From contig JAUCBJ010003270.1 in NCBI GenBank assembly GCA_032718475.1, forward strand, positions 1 to 28,962: a stretch of 28,962 nucleotides of DNA. Direction: 5' to 3'. Below the pieces are notes generated by a model, which saw only the letters and a list, made by a program, of their open reading frames with translations, had not been told where the DNA came from and did no database searches. Position 1 is the stretch's first letter, and the number at the start of each line of letters is the position of its first letter. Position numbers and translations under genes: made by a program. Of this stretch, positions 28,326 through 28,962 are shown in pieces. The stretch comes from Nemertoderma westbladi (Eukaryota > Xenacoelomorpha > Nemertodermatida > Nemertodermatidae).

Positions 28326-28962
28326 CTAGAACAACATTACATCATTAATAAATACAAGAGCAAACAAATAATATATATAATATATTTAGCTGTGTCAATA
28401 TCAATTACTAAGGGCTGTTTAATTTTATGAATTTAGGATACTGTATTTTCACTAAAATTTAGTAGCATTAATAAATTATTCAATAAAATTTTTAAAAATG
28501 TGTGCAACTCATAATGAAAGCAATGAATGATTTTTTAATCCGAAACAAATCCTGGGCCGATAATGTGGGGCGAGCCACGCATTCAGGGTGAGCTTTAGCG
28601 CACAATTATAATTAGTAAATAGGGCAAAATTTCATATCCGTCTGTCTGTTTGTCCGTCCATCTGTCTTGAAAAATTCATTCGTAAATAACTTTTGAAGAT
28701 TTTATTAACCATTTTCAACCAAATTTTGTATAGGTATACTAGAGAAAAATACTAATATATTATATAATAATGATCTAATATACTATAATATATAATATAC
28801 TGTATATAGAGTACCAATATTTTTGAAAGTTACGGGCATGCCCGTATACATCTCGAACTTTTGACTCCAGATCAATCGAACTTGCTCAAGTTCGCATGCA
28901 GCGCGACGCCCCACTTCGTAGATGAGATGATATTTTTTCACTCAAGACATGTTTATATAGTA
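28326..28962. other. unc13 intron (partial) with tetranucleotide repeat element
   Basis: No UNC13 exon was recognised here. Positions 28640-28672 hold a (GTCT/GTCC)n-like run, followed by an AT-rich tail (aaataacttttgaagatttt ... caaccaaattttgtatagg) similar in architecture to the element at 26541-26760. Confidence 0.5.

Overview
The window looks like a repeat-rich, AT-rich stretch of an invertebrate animal nuclear genome, most likely a bilaterian. It contains spliced exons of an animal synaptic protein (UNC13/Munc13), an animal-type long-chain acyl-CoA synthetase, antisense fragments of a non-LTR retrotransposon, tRNA-derived SINE heads, and four large tandem arrays that fill about a third of the sequence. 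There is no operon structure and nothing bacterial.

Layout. 1-1932: a candidate DNA element with roughly 55-bp terminal inverted repeats and a minus-strand C2H2 finger / acidic / coiled-coil gene broken by one frameshift. 2098-2577: an array of 22-bp units, each a near-perfect palindrome. 2643-2832: a tRNA-Glu-like sequence with a CTCF-like motif behind it. 3971-4259: a fold-back element with 112-bp arms. 4826-5727: antisense LINE fragment A. 6916-6987: a second tRNA-like SINE head. 7645-9663: an intact, intronless ACSL gene with its own TATA-like and poly(A) signals. 10341-12419: LINE fragments B and C, the latter in permuted order, with poly-C minisatellites between them. 12435-12530 and 16491-16620: unproven candidate exons. 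14107-15930: exactly 32 copies of a 57-bp satellite. About 17030-23077: about 140 copies of a 43-bp satellite with higher-order structure. 23045-28325: the last three exons of a minus-strand unc13 gene. 24500-25872: 44 copies of a 31-bp satellite inside an unc13 intron.

Main biological point. The strongest gene assignment beyond ACSL is unc13. Three exons, joined by GT-AG introns with matching phases, encode the end of the protein including the C2C domain. The terminal exon runs into the 43-bp satellite, so the last codons and the stop codon lie inside the first satellite monomer. No AATAAA hexamer for that strand was seen until about 6 kb further on, beyond the array. The array was therefore either seeded from the 3' end of unc13 or inserted exactly there. 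The 31-bp array ends only 28 nt upstream of an unc13 splice acceptor. The two genes are otherwise unrelated: ACSL activates fatty acids, and UNC13 primes vesicles for exocytosis.

All calls come from reading the sequence by eye; no database search was run. Protein family assignments rest on recognised motifs.
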